Source of the DNA: an uncultured Prevotella sp.
Lineage (GTDB): Bacteria; Bacteroidota; Bacteroidia; Bacteroidales; Bacteroidaceae
Length of the DNA stretch: 64,000 nt
Direction of reading: 5' to 3'
Assembly (NCBI GenBank): GCA_937922435.1
Contig: CAKZVT010000046.1
Location: 10,803-74,802, forward strand
Of this stretch, positions 23,850 through 32,527 are shown in pieces. A model generated the notes under the pieces. It had not been told where the DNA came from. It made no database searches and saw only the letters and a list, made by a program, of their open reading frames with translations. Every line of letters begins with the position of its first letter. Position 1 is the stretch's first letter. Made by a program: the position numbers and the translations under genes.

Positions 23850-25934
23850 TTATTTTGTCTTATTTCTTGTTATTCCGTTCCTCTTGAGCAGGGCGTCAAT
23901 GGTTGGCTCGCCGCCGCGGAAGCGCTTGTATAGCGTCATCGGGTGTTCAGTTCCTCCTTTTGAGAGGATGTTGTCACGGAAACTTTGCGCGGTCTTCTTA
24001 TTGAAAATGCCATGTTTCTTGAACACGCTGAACGCGTCGGCGTCAAGTACTTCCGCCCATTTGTAGCTGTAATATCCAGCAGCGTATCCTCCGGCCATGA
24101 TGTGGCTGAACTGTACGGTCATGCAAGTGTCGGGCAGTTGTTCCGTTACAATAGCCTTTTCCCATGCTTTTTTCTCAAACGGAATGATGTCTTCAGTGAA
24201 CGGCTCTTTCCTTGTATAATACGCCATGTCGAGCAGGCCGAAGCTGACTTGCCGCAGACAGGCGTATGCCGCCATGAAGTTACGGCTTTTTACGATGCGG
24301 TTTATAAGTTCGTCAGGCAGCGGCTCGCCCGTCTGGTAATGGAAGGCGAACGTGCGCAGGAATTCCTTTTCCACAGAATAGTTTTCCATGAATTGTGACG
24401 GCAGTTCTACAAAGTCCCACCAGACGTTTGTTCCTGAAAGGCTTTCAAACCTGGTGTTGGCGAACATTCCGTGCAATGAATGCCCGAATTCATGGAGGAA
24501 CGTCTCAACTTCTCCGAGTGTAAGCAGGGCAGGCTTTTCGTCGGTAGGCTTGGTGAGGTTCATCACTACGCTGACATGGGGGCGCACATTCTCGCCCTTA
24601 CGGTCAATCCATTGCCCTTGGAATTGCGTCATCCAAGCTCCGCCTTGCTTGCCCTTGCGTGGGAAAAAGTCGGCGTAGAACACTGCGAGGTACGAGCCGT
24701 CATTGTCATAAACTTCGTATGCCTTTACATCTGGATGGTATACTTGTATGTCTTTGTTCTCTTTGAATGTTATTCCATAGAGCCTGTTGGCAAGCCCGAA
24801 TACTCCTTTGATTACATTTGAAAGTTCGAAGTACGGGCGCAGCATCTCGGAGTCGATGTTGAACTTCTTTAATTGCAGCTTGTGCGAATAATAGCTGAAG
24901 TCCCACGGCTCCATCTTAAAGTCCTTGCCTTCCGCCTTTACGGCCATCTTCTCAATGCTTTCCACCTCCTTGATAGCCGTCGGCTTGTATGCGTCGATAA
25001 GGTCGTCGAGCAGCTTGTACACGTTGCGTGCGTTGCCGGCCATGCGGTGTTTCAACACGTATTCGGCGTAAGTCTTGTAGCCTAACAGCTGTGCTATTTC
25101 GCGCCTGAGGTTTATTATGCGTTTGCAGATGTCAAGGTTGTTCTCGCTGTTGCCGTGCGTACAAACGGTGTTGCGCGCCATGTACATCTGTTTGCGCAGC
25201 TCGCGCACGGTAGAATATGTCATGAAAGGATTGTAGCTTGGATAGTCGAGCGTAAATACCCAGCCTTCAAGTCCTTTCTCGCGCGCGGTTACGGCGGCGG
25301 CTTCGCGTGCGGTCTCGGGCAGGCCGTCAAGTTGTGCTTCGTCGGTTATGTGCAGCGTGTAAGCCTTGTTCTCTTTCAACAGGTTTTGGGAGAACTGCAA
25401 AGACAGCATTCCTGCCTCTTCCGTAAGTTGGCGCAAGCGTTCTTTACCTTCGTCGTCAAGCAAAGCTCCGCTGCGTACAAAGCCGTCGTAGCAGTTGTCG
25501 AGCAACTTCTTTTCTTCCGGTGTAAGCCTGCGGTGGTGCAGATGTACGGCCTTTACGCGTTCAAACAGGCGTTTGTTCAACCTTACGTCGTTTGCGTGTT
25601 TTGTAAGAATCGGCTGCATCTTCTGTGCCAACGCGTCCAGCTCGTCATTTGTCTCGGCGCTTAGCAGGTTGGAAAAAACGGTGGATACGCGTGATAATAA
25701 GTCATAATATCCGTCTTTGTCGTCGTCGACGTTGATTATAGTGTTGTCGAAAGTCGGCTTTTCCGGGTTGTTGATTGTTTTTTCAATTTGTTCGTTGTCA
25801 CGGCGTATTCCTTCCATGAAGGCTTCCTCGAAATCTTCAAGCCTTATTCTTTCAAAGGGAACAGTGTCGTGTGGGGTGTTGTATTGTTCAAAAAAAGGGT
25901 TCTTGCGTTTGCCCTCCGCCATACTTTCATTCAT
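23850..25934 (-). CDS. M3 family metallopeptidase (peptidyl-dipeptidase/oligopeptidase type)
   Basis: 694 residues, the usual length. The zinc motif HEFGHSLHGMF starts at residue 481 (HExxH), followed downstream by the third-ligand glutamate region RFESLSGTNVWWDFVELPSQFMENY. The C-terminal AAGYYSYKWAEVLDADAFSVF is characteristic of Dcp/OpdA enzymes. There is no clear signal peptide (MNESMAEGKRKNPFFEQYN), so it is probably cytoplasmic, clearing peptides. M5 is an alternative start. A good promoter lies 94 bp upstream, and it heads the run M3, deaminase, S41, cyclo-ligase. Confidence 0.9.
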   Translation of the reverse strand: MNESMAEGKRKNPFFEQYNTPHDTVPFERIRLEDFEEAFMEGIRRDNEQIEKTINNPEKPTFDNTIINVDDDKDGYYDLLSRVSTVFSNLLSAETNDELDALAQKMQPILTKHANDVRLNKRLFERVKAVHLHHRRLTPEEKKLLDNCYDGFVRSGALLDDEGKERLRQLTEEAGMLSLQFSQNLLKENKAYTLHITDEAQLDGLPETAREAAAVTAREKGLEGWVFTLDYPSYNPFMTYSTVRELRKQMYMARNTVCTHGNSENNLDICKRIINLRREIAQLLGYKTYAEYVLKHRMAGNARNVYKLLDDLIDAYKPTAIKEVESIEKMAVKAEGKDFKMEPWDFSYYSHKLQLKKFNIDSEMLRPYFELSNVIKGVFGLANRLYGITFKENKDIQVYHPDVKAYEVYDNDGSYLAVFYADFFPRKGKQGGAWMTQFQGQWIDRKGENVRPHVSVVMNLTKPTDEKPALLTLGEVETFLHEFGHSLHGMFANTRFESLSGTNVWWDFVELPSQFMENYSVEKEFLRTFAFHYQTGEPLPDELINRIVKSRNFMAAYACLRQVSFGLLDMAYYTRKEPFTEDIIPFEKKAWEKAIVTEQLPDTCMTVQFSHIMAGGYAAGYYSYKWAEVLDADAFSVFKKHGIFNKKTAQSFRDNILSKGGTEHPMTLYKRFRGGEPTIDALLKRNGITRNKTK

Positions 25935-26020
25935 ACTTACGTCTTTCTATGTTTTCATTGTGCTGCAAACGGGTGCGATGTGAGTTTTCCATCAAAATGC
26001 CGGTTGCGGCTTATCCTATG

Positions 26021-26028
26021 CAAAGATA
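26021..26028 (-). promoter_or_regulatory. -7 box TATCTTTG for the M3 peptidase operon
   Basis: Exact TAnnTTTG on the minus strand, about 90 bases before the ATG at 25934. The rest of 25935-26262 holds array copy 5. Confidence 0.6.
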
Positions 26029-26105
26029 CGGAAAATCGGGGATAATGCAAAATAAATGTGGATGAATTGAGCTTTTATTTTCATTTGCGGCATGCTGTCG
26101 GTAGC

Positions 26106-26216
26106 GTGTAAAACGGCGCGTTTGCAAAAGGCGGCAAACCGCCTTGTAAAAGACCGCCTTTTACACGCTGAAAGGCCACTTTTTGCAGTGCGTTTTGCGG
26201 CCTTTTGCAAAGCGGT
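26106..26216. repeat. Intergenic hairpin array, copy 5 (five units)
   Basis: Units include AAAAGGCGGCAAACCGCCTTG, TAAAAGACCGCCTTTTACAC and TGCGGCCTTTTGCAAAGCGG. GTGTAAAA near the left faces TTTTACAC, giving nested pairing. It lies between two minus-strand genes (Crp-type regulator and M3 peptidase). Confidence 0.75.
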
Positions 26217-26262
26217 ATGAAACGCCTCTCCTGGCGTGTTGGGCCGTCCGCGCCAGCGCCTT

Positions 26263-26937
26263 TCAGGTGCGCGTGGCTTTTTCAAGCGCGTAAATGTGTA
26301 TCTTCTCGCGTGCAAGGGCAATGATGCCTTCGGCCGCCATGGCGTTCAGCTCGCGCGACGTGTTCAGGCGGCTTTCGTTTATTTCCTTGCCAAGGCGTTC
26401 CATCTTGATGTGTATAATCTTCTCTCCTGCCGGGTGCAGGCTTCTTGTTTCCACGAACCTTGTTATTTTGTGCCGTATGTCTTTGGGGTGTGTTTTCCAT
26501 GGAAAGCGTGCGAAGCGTTGCGACTTTGTACAGACGATGTTGAGCAGGTTGAGCCGGAATATCTCATATTTGCAGGCCAGTTCGAGGGCTTCCCTCTTTC
26601 CGAGGCAGATGAATGTGCATTCTGTTATGGTTTTGAAAGTGCGTGTGTATCGCTGTGTCAGCCCGAAAATGCGTTCAGGTTGCAATATTTCGGGAGCATG
26701 CATGATTTCCGTGATTGAATATCCGTTGTCGTCGGCGAACCCAGTTGCGCTTATCGTGCCTTTTAACAGGAAATATATCTTGTCGCAAACGTCGCCTTCG
26801 CGAACGATGTTTTTCCCTTTGCCGTAGCTTAGATGCCTGAATTTTGTGGACGTGATTATCTTTTCAAGGTCGTTTCTGCTCATGCCTTGAAACAGGGGAA
26901 GTTCAAGCAGCCTTTCGTGTAATCTGGTATGGGTCAT
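26263..26937 (-). CDS. Crp/Fnr family transcriptional regulator
   Basis: 224 residues. The cyclic-nucleotide-binding-like beta barrel is at about 10-130 (FRHLSYGKGKNIVREGDVCDKIYFLLKGTISATG). The winged helix follows at about 150-224 (KMERLGKEINESRLNTSRELNAMAAEGIIALAREKIHIYALE). No cysteines are arranged for an Fe-S cluster, so it is not a classical FNR. Effector and targets are unknown. It starts 32 bp after the apbE stop and is probably co-transcribed with it. Confidence 0.88.
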   Translation of the reverse strand: MTHTRLHERLLELPLFQGMSRNDLEKIITSTKFRHLSYGKGKNIVREGDVCDKIYFLLKGTISATGFADDNGYSITEIMHAPEILQPERIFGLTQRYTRTFKTITECTFICLGKREALELACKYEIFRLNLLNIVCTKSQRFARFPWKTHPKDIRHKITRFVETRSLHPAGEKIIHIKMERLGKEINESRLNTSRELNAMAAEGIIALAREKIHIYALEKATRT

Positions 26938-26969
26938 GTCAAATAGCTCCTTGTGTTCTTTTCATTGTG

Positions 26970-27989
26970 TCATTCCACAATTTTGTCTCTCAATGAAGGA
27001 GAGCACCATACGGCATTATTCCCTTTTTCATCGGAGTAGATGAAATATGCCATAAGTTCGGTATGTTTGTCGAGGATGCGCTTGGCCTTGTCCAATCCCA
27101 TCACCATGAAAGCCGTCGCGTAAGCGTCGGCTGTTGCACAGTTGTCAGCCAGCACGGTTGCGGAAAGAATGTTGTGTTGTACAGGCATACCAGTGCCGGG
27201 GTCTATTGTGTGCGCGTATTTCTTGCCGTTTTTATAGTAAAAGTTGCGGTAGTTGCCGCTTGTTGCCATGGCTTTGTTGGTGACATTGAGTATGGTTTGC
27301 AGTTCTTGGTTCGTGTTAAGCGAATCGTCGGTAGGTTTTGTTACGCCGATTTTCCATGGCAGGCGTTGGTTGTTGACACCGCGTGTGACAATTTCCCCGC
27401 CTATTTCAACCATGAAATTCCTTATTCCGGCTTTTTCCAGATAGGCCGCTATCACGTCGCATGCGTATCCTTTGGCTATGGCGCTGCAGTCGAGCATCAT
27501 GCGTGAGTCCTTTTTCTTTATCCTTCCGTTGGTGAGGGTCACTTTCTCATACCCTATAAGTTGTCTGAGGCTGTCTATCGCGTGCGTGGTCGGCTGCGTG
27601 TCGTTCCTGAACCCGAATCCCCAGGCATTTACCAGTGGGGCTACGGTTATGTCAAATGCACCGTTGGTTTCGGCCGAAATCTCTTGTGAAAGATTGAACA
27701 CATAGGTCAGCATCTTGTCAGCCATTGCGCTTTCGTTCCTGTTGATTTTCGATATTGTCGACTGCTTGTTGAATGGCGACAATGAGAAATCAACTTTCTT
27801 CAGTTCGGCCTCGATGCCATCTTTCAGGCTCTTGTCGTTTTGGTAAGTGATGTTATATACCGTGCCGAATATGAAGCCCGTGTCTTTCTGGTATGGCATC
27901 GAGCGTTGTTGCCTTACGATTATTACCGTCCCGACTATCAGGAATAGCAGGAAAGCTGATTTCCAGAAGAGTTTTTTCTTGCCGTTCAT
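26970..27989 (-). CDS. apbE: FAD:protein FMN transferase
   Basis: 339 residues. The N-terminal membrane anchor (KSAFLLFLIVGTVIIV) points to the periplasmic face. The ApbE fold shows LSPFNKQSTISKINRN near the start, the conserved AIAKGYACDVIAAYLEKAGIRNFMVEIGGEI block, and the C-terminal HTIDPGTGMPV followed by ATVLADNCATADAYATAFMVMG with the metal-binding Asp/Thr. It attaches FMN to Thr of flavoproteins such as NQR/RNF subunits, none of which are in this window. Followed by the Crp-type regulator. Confidence 0.93.
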   Translation of the reverse strand: MNGKKKLFWKSAFLLFLIVGTVIIVRQQRSMPYQKDTGFIFGTVYNITYQNDKSLKDGIEAELKKVDFSLSPFNKQSTISKINRNESAMADKMLTYVFNLSQEISAETNGAFDITVAPLVNAWGFGFRNDTQPTTHAIDSLRQLIGYEKVTLTNGRIKKKDSRMMLDCSAIAKGYACDVIAAYLEKAGIRNFMVEIGGEIVTRGVNNQRLPWKIGVTKPTDDSLNTNQELQTILNVTNKAMATSGNYRNFYYKNGKKYAHTIDPGTGMPVQHNILSATVLADNCATADAYATAFMVMGLDKAKRILDKHTELMAYFIYSDEKGNNAVWCSPSLRDKIVE

Positions 27990-28114
27990 CTTTCTTTGAT
28001 TTGTTTATGGTGGGGTGGGAGGGCATTGCCGCGGTTTAGATGTGTGACAAAAAGTACCACTATCTCACAACCTTAAACCGTATAACCTCATAACCGTAAA
28101 ACCTCACAACCGGA

Positions 28115-28804
28115 CTAAATGTCTACGGTTATATTGAATGTTCCGCCTATGTTGCTTCCTCCGGCTGTGCCGTATCCGGGAACATACCATGTGTTGCCCA
28201 GTGCTCCGTCGTCGTGCGACAGCCTGCTGCGGTATCTTAGGCTCCAGCCCAGATGTATGGGCCCCCACATCTTCGCGTCTACGCCTATTACCGCCTCAAA
28301 CCATTGGTAAGAGCATTTTACGCCTTTTGCTTCAAACGGTGCTGTGCCGCCCCATACGGGGTCGGTCATGCCGGGGTGTGATATGTCGTATTTGAATGAA
28401 GTCAACGCGTATCTTACTCCTGCGAAAAGGCGGTAAATATCGTGCTTGTTTTTCAGCAGGTTGAAGTCTGCGCCGACTTTCCAATATGGTGCGCTTGTCT
28501 TGTAAGAAATGTCTGTTGCGTCGTTTGTATGGTCGGCTTTGCCTATTCCGGCTTCAAATACGGGGAAGTATCTGTCCTTCAGGTTTATGCGCAATGCGGC
28601 CTCGTATTGCCCGTAGTCGCCAATCAACATTTGTACAGGGCCGACCAAGTCAACCGACACGGCAACACCGTTGAAGAACGGTATGCTGTCGTTCTTTGCG
28701 CCCTTGTCTTTGTCTTTTGCGTTTGCCGGGATTGCGGCAGCCAGCATAAGCAGGCTAATCGCGACGCTTGAAATATATGTATAGATGCTTTTTTGATGTA
28801 TCAT
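28115..28804 (-). CDS. DUF6048 family protein
   Basis: 229 residues. Signal peptide MIHQKSIYTYISSVAISLLMLAAAIPANA, then a charged KDKDKGAKNDS linker and a beta-rich body (YEAALRINLKDRYFPVFEAGIG...LGWSLRYRSRLS) ending GGTFNITVDI, which looks like a small outer-membrane barrel. I recall the DUF6048-DUF6452 pair as conserved neighbours in Bacteroidales. The start used gives a 50-bp out-of-frame overlap with DUF6452, consistent with translational coupling. Function is unknown. Confidence 0.75.
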   Translation of the reverse strand: MIHQKSIYTYISSVAISLLMLAAAIPANAKDKDKGAKNDSIPFFNGVAVSVDLVGPVQMLIGDYGQYEAALRINLKDRYFPVFEAGIGKADHTNDATDISYKTSAPYWKVGADFNLLKNKHDIYRLFAGVRYALTSFKYDISHPGMTDPVWGGTAPFEAKGVKCSYQWFEAVIGVDAKMWGPIHLGWSLRYRSRLSHDDGALGNTWYVPGYGTAGGSNIGGTFNITVDI

Positions 28805-29279
28805 AGCTTACGTCGGGATTTTTTATGACAATCGAGTCGATGGCGTTGTGCGTGGTGGTTACATCTGTTATTGTATGGAAATACAGCGGAGCGCAGTCTA
28901 CCGACTCGAAGTGTGGGTGGTCTTCCTTCGTAATTGTGACGATATCTGTTGTCGTCACTTTTGTCACAGTGTCGGTTGTCTCGAAGTAAAACACGTCTTG
29001 TGGCTGGGCATAGCTTATGGGAAGCGAGAACTCCGTAGTCCTTACGTTCCTGTTAATCAGTACCGAGTCGCTGCCGTCTGTCGTGCGGTTGGTGTATATG
29101 GTGAGCGTGTCTGCCAGCGTGTCTACTCGTCCGTCGGGTGTCATTAGCTGGTATTGTGTGTAGACCAAGCTGTTCATGGGGCAGTCGATAGACGAGCACG
29201 ATGCGGCTAAAAGAACGAATGCTGCGGCTAACAGCGGTAATGCGCGCAGCGGATTTGTGATGGATGGCTTGGCTCTCAT
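28755..29279 (-). CDS. DUF6452 family lipoprotein-like protein
   Basis: 174 residues. N-terminus RALPLLAAAFVLLAASCSS has a lipobox at C28 and is followed by IDCPMNSLVYTQYQL, the hallmark of this family as I recall it. The body is beta-rich (TLTIYTNRTTDGSDSVLINR). The C-terminus KKHLYIYFKRRD overlaps the DUF6048 start region by 50 bp in another frame. It is probably a periplasmic-facing or surface lipoprotein working with the DUF6048 barrel (inference). Confidence 0.72.
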   Translation of the reverse strand: MRAKPSITNPLRALPLLAAAFVLLAASCSSIDCPMNSLVYTQYQLMTPDGRVDTLADTLTIYTNRTTDGSDSVLINRNVRTTEFSLPISYAQPQDVFYFETTDTVTKVTTTDIVTITKEDHPHFESVDCAPLYFHTITDVTTTHNAIDSIVIKNPDVSYDTSKKHLYIYFKRRD

Positions 29280-29328
29280 CTCCAGTTTTCTCGTTTAACC
29301 TTTTTTACTTTTTTCTCGTTTTACTTTT

Positions 29329-30297
29329 TCACCGTTTCTCTCCGCACCTTATTTCCTCTTCAATCTGGTAGTCGTTGCGGTCAGTCGAGTTGCGGCTTAT
29401 CAGGTCGCCGAGGAATCCCGTGAGGAAGAGTTGCGTGCCTATTATCATCATTGTAAGTGCAATGAAGAAGTAAGGGGAGTCTGTCACAAGCCTTTGCGGT
29501 ATGCCTTGTGCGAGCGAATAAAGTTTGTCGATGCCGATTATTGCGGCTGAAACGAAGCCTATGAAGAACATTATTGTGCCAAGAAAACCGAATACGTGCA
29601 TCGGTTTGCGCCCGAAACTGCTTAGGAACCACAGTGTTATAAGGTCGAGGTATCCGTTGAAGAAGCGGTTGAGGCCGAATTTCGACTTGCCGTACTTGCG
29701 TGCCTGGTGGTGTACCACCTTTTCTCCGATTTTGTTGAAGCCGGCGTTTTTCGCCAAATAAGGTATGTAGCGGTGCATCTCGCCGTACACTTCAATGTTT
29801 TTCACAACGTCGCGGCGGTAAGCCTTCAGTCCGCAGTTGAAGTCGTGCAGGTTCTTTATACCGCTGATTTTGCGTGCCGTAGCGTTGAACAGTTTTGTCG
29901 GAATGGTCTTCGACAGCGGGTCGTAACGCTTCTGCTTGTAGCCCGATACGAGGTCGTATCCGTCTTCCTTGACCATCTTGTACAGCCCCGGGATTTCGTC
30001 GGGCGAGTCTTGCAGGTCGGCATCCATCGTGATTACTACGTCTCCCTGCGCCTCTTTGAAGCCGCAATACAGGGCCGGACTTTTGCCGTAGTTGCGGCGG
30101 AACTTGATGCCTTTTACGCAGTCGTGCTCTGCACCAAGCTCCTTGATTACGTTCCATGAGCGGTCGGTAGAGCCGTCGTTGACGAATATCACTTCGTAAG
30201 TGAATCCGTTAGTCTTCATCACTCGCTCTATCCAGGCGTACAGCTCGGGAAGAGACTCTTCTTCATTATATAAGGGTATAACGACCGAAATGTCCAT
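29329..30297 (-). CDS. GT2 family glycosyltransferase with C-terminal membrane helices
   Basis: 322 residues. The GT-A domain starts MDISVVIPLYNEEESLPELY; VNDGSTDRSW, MDADLQDSPDEI (DxD) and the GYKQKRYDP region follow the DPM/GtrB type. Two C-terminal transmembrane segments (MHVFGFLGTIMFFIGFVSAAII and FFIALTMMIIGTQLFLTGFLGDLI) suggest transfer of a sugar to a lipid carrier such as undecaprenyl phosphate at the inner membrane. The upstream DUF4199 gene is separated by 67 bp and is likely in the same operon. Exact sugar is unknown. Confidence 0.88.
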   Translation of the reverse strand: MDISVVIPLYNEEESLPELYAWIERVMKTNGFTYEVIFVNDGSTDRSWNVIKELGAEHDCVKGIKFRRNYGKSPALYCGFKEAQGDVVITMDADLQDSPDEIPGLYKMVKEDGYDLVSGYKQKRYDPLSKTIPTKLFNATARKISGIKNLHDFNCGLKAYRRDVVKNIEVYGEMHRYIPYLAKNAGFNKIGEKVVHHQARKYGKSKFGLNRFFNGYLDLITLWFLSSFGRKPMHVFGFLGTIMFFIGFVSAAIIGIDKLYSLAQGIPQRLVTDSPYFFIALTMMIIGTQLFLTGFLGDLISRNSTDRNDYQIEEEIRCGEKR

Positions 30298-30364
30298 CTT
30301 TATTGTATTGTTGTTTGGATTTCAAATGGAAAGACGCGCCCTGGCCTGCGCAGGCTTTGACCGG

Positions 30365-30916
30365 TTAGAATCTTCTTTTGTACTTCGACTTCATCATCGC
30401 GGCTATCGGCAGGCTTATCAGCAGTCCCAGTATTATGTTAGTCGAGAGGAATTGCAGGGCGATGTCGATAGGGCGCAGCGCGGCGAGGTTGTCCATTGCA
30501 AGCTTCATGTCTTCAGGTCTCATGCCGTAGGCCGACAGCATCGTCTTGAACTCCGGCGTGCCTGTGATTTCGGTGTACTGCGAGAGCATGAAGCCGTGGT
30601 CGATGAACTGGAAGTAGACAAACTGCGCGGCGGCCATCAGCAGGGCTGCGTAGAAGTAAACGAGCATGCTGAAGAGCAATGCGCGGCGGAACGAGATGAT
30701 GCCTCCAAGAGCCGTGTCGCGGTAGCGGCGCAGGCGCATTGACGCGAAAACAAGCGAGTATACGCCTATGACGAGCGACACGAAGCCAAGCAACGGGTTG
30801 TAAAACTCGCCTATGAAGAAGGCGAAGCTCAATATCCATAGCACGCCTACTATCGCCCCGTCCCTGCGTGCGTATTCCTTTAGTTGCTCGTATTCCTCGC
30901 GTGTTGCCATTTCCAT
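30365..30916 (-). CDS. DUF4199 family membrane protein
   Basis: 183 residues with about four hydrophobic segments (GVLWILSFAFFIGEFY, LLGFVSLVIGVYSLVFA, ALLFSMLVYFYAALLMAAAQFVYF, NIILGLLISLPIAAMM) and a basic C-terminus KSKYKRRF. DUF4199 proteins often precede this type of GT2 gene in Bacteroidetes. Function is unknown; it may assist the glycosyltransferase. M3 is an alternative start. Confidence 0.75.
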   Translation of the reverse strand: MEMATREEYEQLKEYARRDGAIVGVLWILSFAFFIGEFYNPLLGFVSLVIGVYSLVFASMRLRRYRDTALGGIISFRRALLFSMLVYFYAALLMAAAQFVYFQFIDHGFMLSQYTEITGTPEFKTMLSAYGMRPEDMKLAMDNLAALRPIDIALQFLSTNIILGLLISLPIAAMMKSKYKRRF

Positions 30917-30978
30917 GAATTGTTGTTATGGTGCGCCTTGTATGCCGGTTGTATGGCAAAGGCGCATCCGACAGGCTG

Positions 30979-30986
30979 CAAAATTA
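30979..30986 (-). promoter_or_regulatory. -7 box TAATTTTG for the DUF4199-GT2 operon
   Basis: Exact TAnnTTTG on the minus strand, about 63 bases before the ATG at 30916. Confidence 0.55.
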
Positions 30987-31149
30987 CTTATTTTCCGCCA
31001 CATTGAGGAGGTGTGTATCTGTTTTTTTGTTTTTTAAAGACAAAACGCCTATACTATCAGACATCTCTGTTTGTGTGCCCGACTGTCCGTCACTTCTGTG
31101 GTCGGCGTTCTTTACATTGGCATGGGTACAATGCCTTGCTATTCCGGCG

Positions 31150-31494
31150 TTAAAGTGCCGCGGCGATTTTCCTTATGTTTGCAAGGCGTTCCATTAAAGA
31201 CTTGTCTTTCTTTGCGGTCTGCATGTTGTAATCCGTCTGTAATCCGATAAGGATGTGTGCGGGTATGCCCAACGCGGCTTCAACAAGCAAGGCCGTGTTT
31301 GTAGTGACAGGGCGGCGGCAGTTCAGTATGTCGTTCAGCACTTTATATGAAATGCCGGTCTCTTCTGCCAGCCTCTTTTGCGAAATGCCCCGGTATTCTA
31401 TTTCCTCCTTGAGCAGTTCGCCCGGATGCGTCGGCCTGGACGGTTCAAGATTGTTGGCAATCATTCTTGGGTCTGTTCCTTTGAGCGTAACCAT
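31150..31494 (-). CDS. higA: HigA-type antitoxin (XRE family)
   Basis: 114 residues. PTHPGELLKEEIEYRGISQKRLAEETGISYKVLNDILNCRRPVT is the classical HigA N-terminus and helix-turn-helix. It binds and neutralises the toxin and represses the operon. It starts 7 bp after the toxin stop (toxin-first order, as in higBA). It lies between the DUF4199 operon and tRNA-Ser, a usual place for such modules. Confidence 0.9.
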   Translation of the reverse strand: MVTLKGTDPRMIANNLEPSRPTHPGELLKEEIEYRGISQKRLAEETGISYKVLNDILNCRRPVTTNTALLVEAALGIPAHILIGLQTDYNMQTAKKDKSLMERLANIRKIAAAL

Positions 31495-31501
31495 AATCCA
31501 A

Positions 31502-31816
31502 TTATTTATAATGGTTTGATAATTCCAATATGTTGCAGATGTAAACTATTGTTTCAGTTTCTTGGCTTGACACGGTGAACTCAATTCTGTATTGGTCGTT
31601 CACCCTTATTGATGAAGTTCCAGCCTTGTTGCCTTTCAACACTTCATAATTCAAAGAGTGAATAGTGAATAATTCTTCAATGTTCAAGGCGTGTTTGAGC
31701 GTATCTATGCGTTTTTGGTATCGTTTTATTATGTCTGGGCGGAAGCGGTGTTTCTTGTCGCTTTTCCCGGTTTCATATAGCTCGCGCAGATAATCTTTGT
31801 CAAAAGTTACAATCAT
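31502..31816 (-). CDS. higB: HigB-type toxin (RelE/ParE superfamily)
   Basis: 104 residues from MIVTFDKDYLRELYETGKS (ATG at 31816). Upstream in-frame codons exist to 31867, but the -7 box lies inside that extension, so the short form is right. The fold is seen as HALNIEELFTIHSLNYEVLKGNKAGTSSIRVNDQYRIEFTV, with the C-terminal basic residues R and Y typical of ribosome-dependent mRNA interferases. It pairs with the antitoxin immediately downstream. Confidence 0.88.
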   Translation of the reverse strand: MIVTFDKDYLRELYETGKSDKKHRFRPDIIKRYQKRIDTLKHALNIEELFTIHSLNYEVLKGNKAGTSSIRVNDQYRIEFTVSSQETETIVYICNILELSNHYK

Positions 31817-31836
31817 GCCGTTACCGTTTACATGTG

Positions 31837-31844
31837 CAAAGGTA
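31837..31844 (-). promoter_or_regulatory. -7 box TACCTTTG for higBA
   Basis: Exact TAnnTTTG on the minus strand, 20 bases before the higB ATG at 31816. It decides that start. Confidence 0.7.
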
Positions 31845-31990
31845 ATGAATATTCTTGTATTGTCCACTAAAAAGACGGACTTTTTAGTTCTGTTTTTTAT
31901 TTATGTGGAATTTGAAACGCCGTTGTTTTTTCCCTGTTTTCAGCGTTTTTTTTATGTTAGTGTACCAGATATGTGGCTTTGTAAAAATGA

Positions 31991-32023
31991 AAACGCCCTG
32001 AATTTCTGCAATTCAAGGCGTTT
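31991..32023 (-). terminator. Terminator of tRNA-Ser
   Basis: A 14-bp stem (31991-32004 with 32010-32023, one G-U) with a 5-base loop, followed on the minus strand by TTCATTTTTAC. It lies just downstream of the tRNA on the minus strand. Confidence 0.7.
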
Positions 32024-32065
32024 CGCTTGTAATTCCGTAAATCATTGAAAAATCAATGTTTGTTG

Positions 32066-32150
32066 CGGAGAGAGAGGGATTCGAACCCCCGGTGCCTCTC
32101 AGCACGACGGTTTTCAAGACCGTTGTAATCGACCACTCTACCATCTCTCC
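32066..32150 (-). tRNA. tRNA-Ser (anticodon UGA)
   Basis: On the minus strand: acceptor stem GGAGAGA pairs with TCTCTCC, the anticodon loop is CTTGAAA (TGA), there is a long variable arm (class II, as expected for Ser) and a T-loop GGTTCGAATCC. CCA is not encoded. Length is 85 nt. Confidence 0.95.
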
Positions 32151-32350
32151 TTTTGTCGGGAAGACAAGCTTTGTGTTCAAAAGCGAGTGCAAAGGTATGC
32201 AGAATTTTCCATACGGCCAAATTTTTCGTGATATTTTTGCATGTATGTTGTTTCTCATGGCGTAAAGTGGAGCGGCTTGCCGGTGTGCGGTTGCCGTCCT
32301 GTTTCAAGGCGTTTTGCCGCTGTGCTCGTAACACTTTGATTTCCAATGCG

Positions 32351-32436
32351 TTGTAAAAGGCCGTCTTTTGACTTGTAAAAGATGGCCTTTTGGGCGGCAA
32401 AAGATGGCCTTTTGCATTGCGAAAGACCGCCAATCG
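32351..32436. repeat. Intergenic hairpin array, copy 6 (four units)
   Basis: Units: TAAAAGGCCGTCTTTTGAC, TAAAAGATGGCCTTTTGGGC, AAAAGATGGCCTTTTGCATT and CGAAAGACCGCC. It lies in the 377-bp divergent gap between tRNA-Ser and mutS2; apart from the mutS2 promoter nothing else was seen. Confidence 0.8.
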
Positions 32437-32492
32437 GAAAACCGCAGGTTGCTCCTTGTGTTGTTGTAAAACAAATTTGGCTGCCCCGGCGT

Positions 32493-32523
32493 TTTGCCGT
32501 GACGCGCAAAATGAGTAATTTTG
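32493..32523 (+). promoter_or_regulatory. Full-consensus promoter of mutS2 (TTTG-N19-TAATTTTG)
   Basis: TTTG at 32493-32496, 19-base spacer, TAATTTTG at 32516-32523. The ATG at 32528 is only four bases past the -7 box, so the transcript would start at or beside the start codon. Confidence 0.75.
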
Positions 32524-32527
32524 CAGC

